Positions 5,644-6,427 of a stretch of 6,427 bases of DNA are shown in pieces. The stretch spans positions 1-6,427 of the forward strand of contig JAGXNZ010000257.1 in assembly GCA_019894655.1 (NCBI GenBank). Direction: 5' to 3'. Below the pieces are notes generated by a model that worked only from the letters and a program-made list of their open reading frames with translations, was not told where the DNA came from and did no database searches. The translations under genes were made by a program, and so were the position numbers. Numbering within the stretch: the stretch's first letter is position 1; every line of letters starts with the position of its first letter. The stretch comes from Promethearchaeota archaeon (GTDB taxonomy: Archaea; Asgardarchaeota; Lokiarchaeia; Sigynarchaeales; SOKP01).

Positions 5644-6427
5644 ATGTGGTTTTTCTTTTCCCCTAATATAATATATGGACCTGATTCCCTAGATTTTATG
5701 GAAAATATTTCAGGTGGTAAATGCTTTATAATTACTGATAAAGTTGTTAAAGATTTAGGTTATTTAAAAATTTTGACGGACATCCTTGATAAATTCGAAA
5801 AGCAGTATGAAGTTTTTGACGATGTTGTCCCAGATCCTAGAGAAGAAGGCGTTCTAAAAGCTCGAGAGCAATGTTTAAATTATTCTCCTGATATCATTAT
5901 TGCATTAGGTGGTGGCTCAGTTATGGATACTGCTAAAGTAGTTTGGTGTCTATATGAATTTCCCGACTTTTCTCTTGATGACATTCATGCATTTAGAAGT
6001 GATCTATATGATATGGGCAAGAAAGCAAAAATGGTTGCGATTCCAACGACCTCTGGAACAGGAGCAGAAACAACATTTGTTGGCATTATCTCCCGTTATG
6101 AAGATGAAATATGGAAAAAGTTCTTCTTTCTTCATAGGGGACTTATACCAACCTACGCTATTATAGACCCCGTTTTTCCAATGGGTATGCCTACAGAATT
6201 AACTGTTAACACCGCTTTTGATGCTCTTGCTCATTCCATAGAGGGTTTAGGAACTTTATGGCGAAATGAATTTAGCAATGCTTTAGCGCTTAAAGCAATC
6301 GAATTGATTTTTAAATATTTACCTGTGATTTATAAAGACGGTAAAAATGAAGAAGCGAGAGATTTTCTTCACCAAGCTGCTACTATTGCAGGTTTAGCTT
6401 TTGGAAATGCGCAAGTACATATAGGAC
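5644..6427 (+). CDS. iron-containing alcohol dehydrogenase (3'-truncated by window edge)
   Basis: This is the first 261 codons of a group III (Fe-dependent) alcohol dehydrogenase, which reduces aldehydes or ketones, or oxidises alcohols, with NAD(P)H/NAD(P)+. The frame is open from the ATG to the window end. The N-terminal Rossmann-like part includes the 'VPDPR' region (DDVVPDPREEG, about 59-69), then GGGSVMDTAK (89-98) for dinucleotide binding and IPTTSGTGAETT (133-144). The metal-binding helix FDALAHSIEG supplies D193 and H197. AGLAFGNAQVHIG (249-261) leads to the third metal-ligand region. The next codon begins with C, compatible with the expected His. The fourth ligand and the rest of the C-terminal helical domain are outside the window. 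The family is clear, but the alcohol substrate cannot be told from sequence. It has its own promoter region and Shine-Dalgarno sequence and is transcribed away from the small minus-strand gene. A fermentative or aldehyde-detoxifying role is inference. Confidence 0.95.
   Translation, partial: MWFFFSPNIIYGPDSLDFMENISGGKCFIITDKVVKDLGYLKILTDILDKFEKQYEVFDDVVPDPREEGVLKAREQCLNYSPDIIIALGGGSVMDTAKVVWCLYEFPDFSLDDIHAFRSDLYDMGKKAKMVAIPTTSGTGAETTFVGIISRYEDEIWKKFFFLHRGLIPTYAIIDPVFPMGMPTELTVNTAFDALAHSIEGLGTLWRNEFSNALALKAIELIFKYLPVIYKDGKNEEARDFLHQAATIAGLAFGNAQVHIG

Noticed and set aside
5954..6166. A 70-codon plus-strand open frame inside the alcohol dehydrogenase region.
   Set aside because: It is offset by one base from the clear alcohol dehydrogenase frame, which is open from 5644 to the window end and carries all family motifs; the 70-residue product has no recognisable features.
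1..6427. A defence island, prophage, CRISPR array or insertion sequence.
   Set aside because: No array-type repeats, transposase, integrase, nuclease or toxin motifs are visible; the genes are metabolic, housekeeping or small unknowns with uniform composition.

Overview
The window looks like a piece of an archaeal chromosome, most likely from an Asgard (Promethearchaeota/Lokiarchaeia-like) archaeon. The evidence is the visibly AT-rich composition, a tyrosyl-tRNA synthetase of the archaeal/eukaryotic type, archaeal-style TATA-like and T-run signals between genes, and a calcineurin-like phosphoesterase whose sequence resembles eukaryotic VPS29 more closely than ordinary MJ0936/YfcE phosphodiesterases. 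The phylum assignment is inference. The archaeal assignment is firmer.

Layout: (1) 1-2382 (+) is most of a pyruvate, phosphate dikinase gene, missing about the first 100 codons at the window edge. (2) 2449-3102 (+) is a small class I SAM-dependent methyltransferase with a histidine/aspartate-rich insertion placed directly after its SAM-binding beta strands. (3) 3190-4326 (+) is tyrS. (4) 4407-5033 (+) is the VPS29-like metallophosphoesterase, with every metal ligand conserved. (5) 5063-5491 (-) is a small lysine-rich protein that I tentatively read as an SCP2-like (sterol-carrier fold) domain. It converges on the VPS29-like gene across only 29 bp. (6) 5644-6427 (+) is the first 261 codons of an iron-containing (group III) alcohol dehydrogenase that runs off the end of the window. 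It diverges from the SCP2-like gene across a 152-bp, very AT-rich promoter region.

The four leading genes lie on one strand, but they are separated by 66-87 bp gaps with T-runs and TATA-like stretches. They look more like separately transcribed neighbours than one tight operon. PPDK (PEP/pyruvate interconversion) and the alcohol dehydrogenase (aldehyde/alcohol redox) fit a fermentative central metabolism. TyrRS is housekeeping. The methyltransferase and the VPS29-like protein have no function that the neighbourhood reveals. The three internal plus-strand genes lack a Shine-Dalgarno sequence, whereas the divergent pair each have a purine-rich match, which suggests mixed leaderless and leadered translation. 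I see no tRNA or rRNA gene, CRISPR array, insertion sequence, defence system or prophage element.
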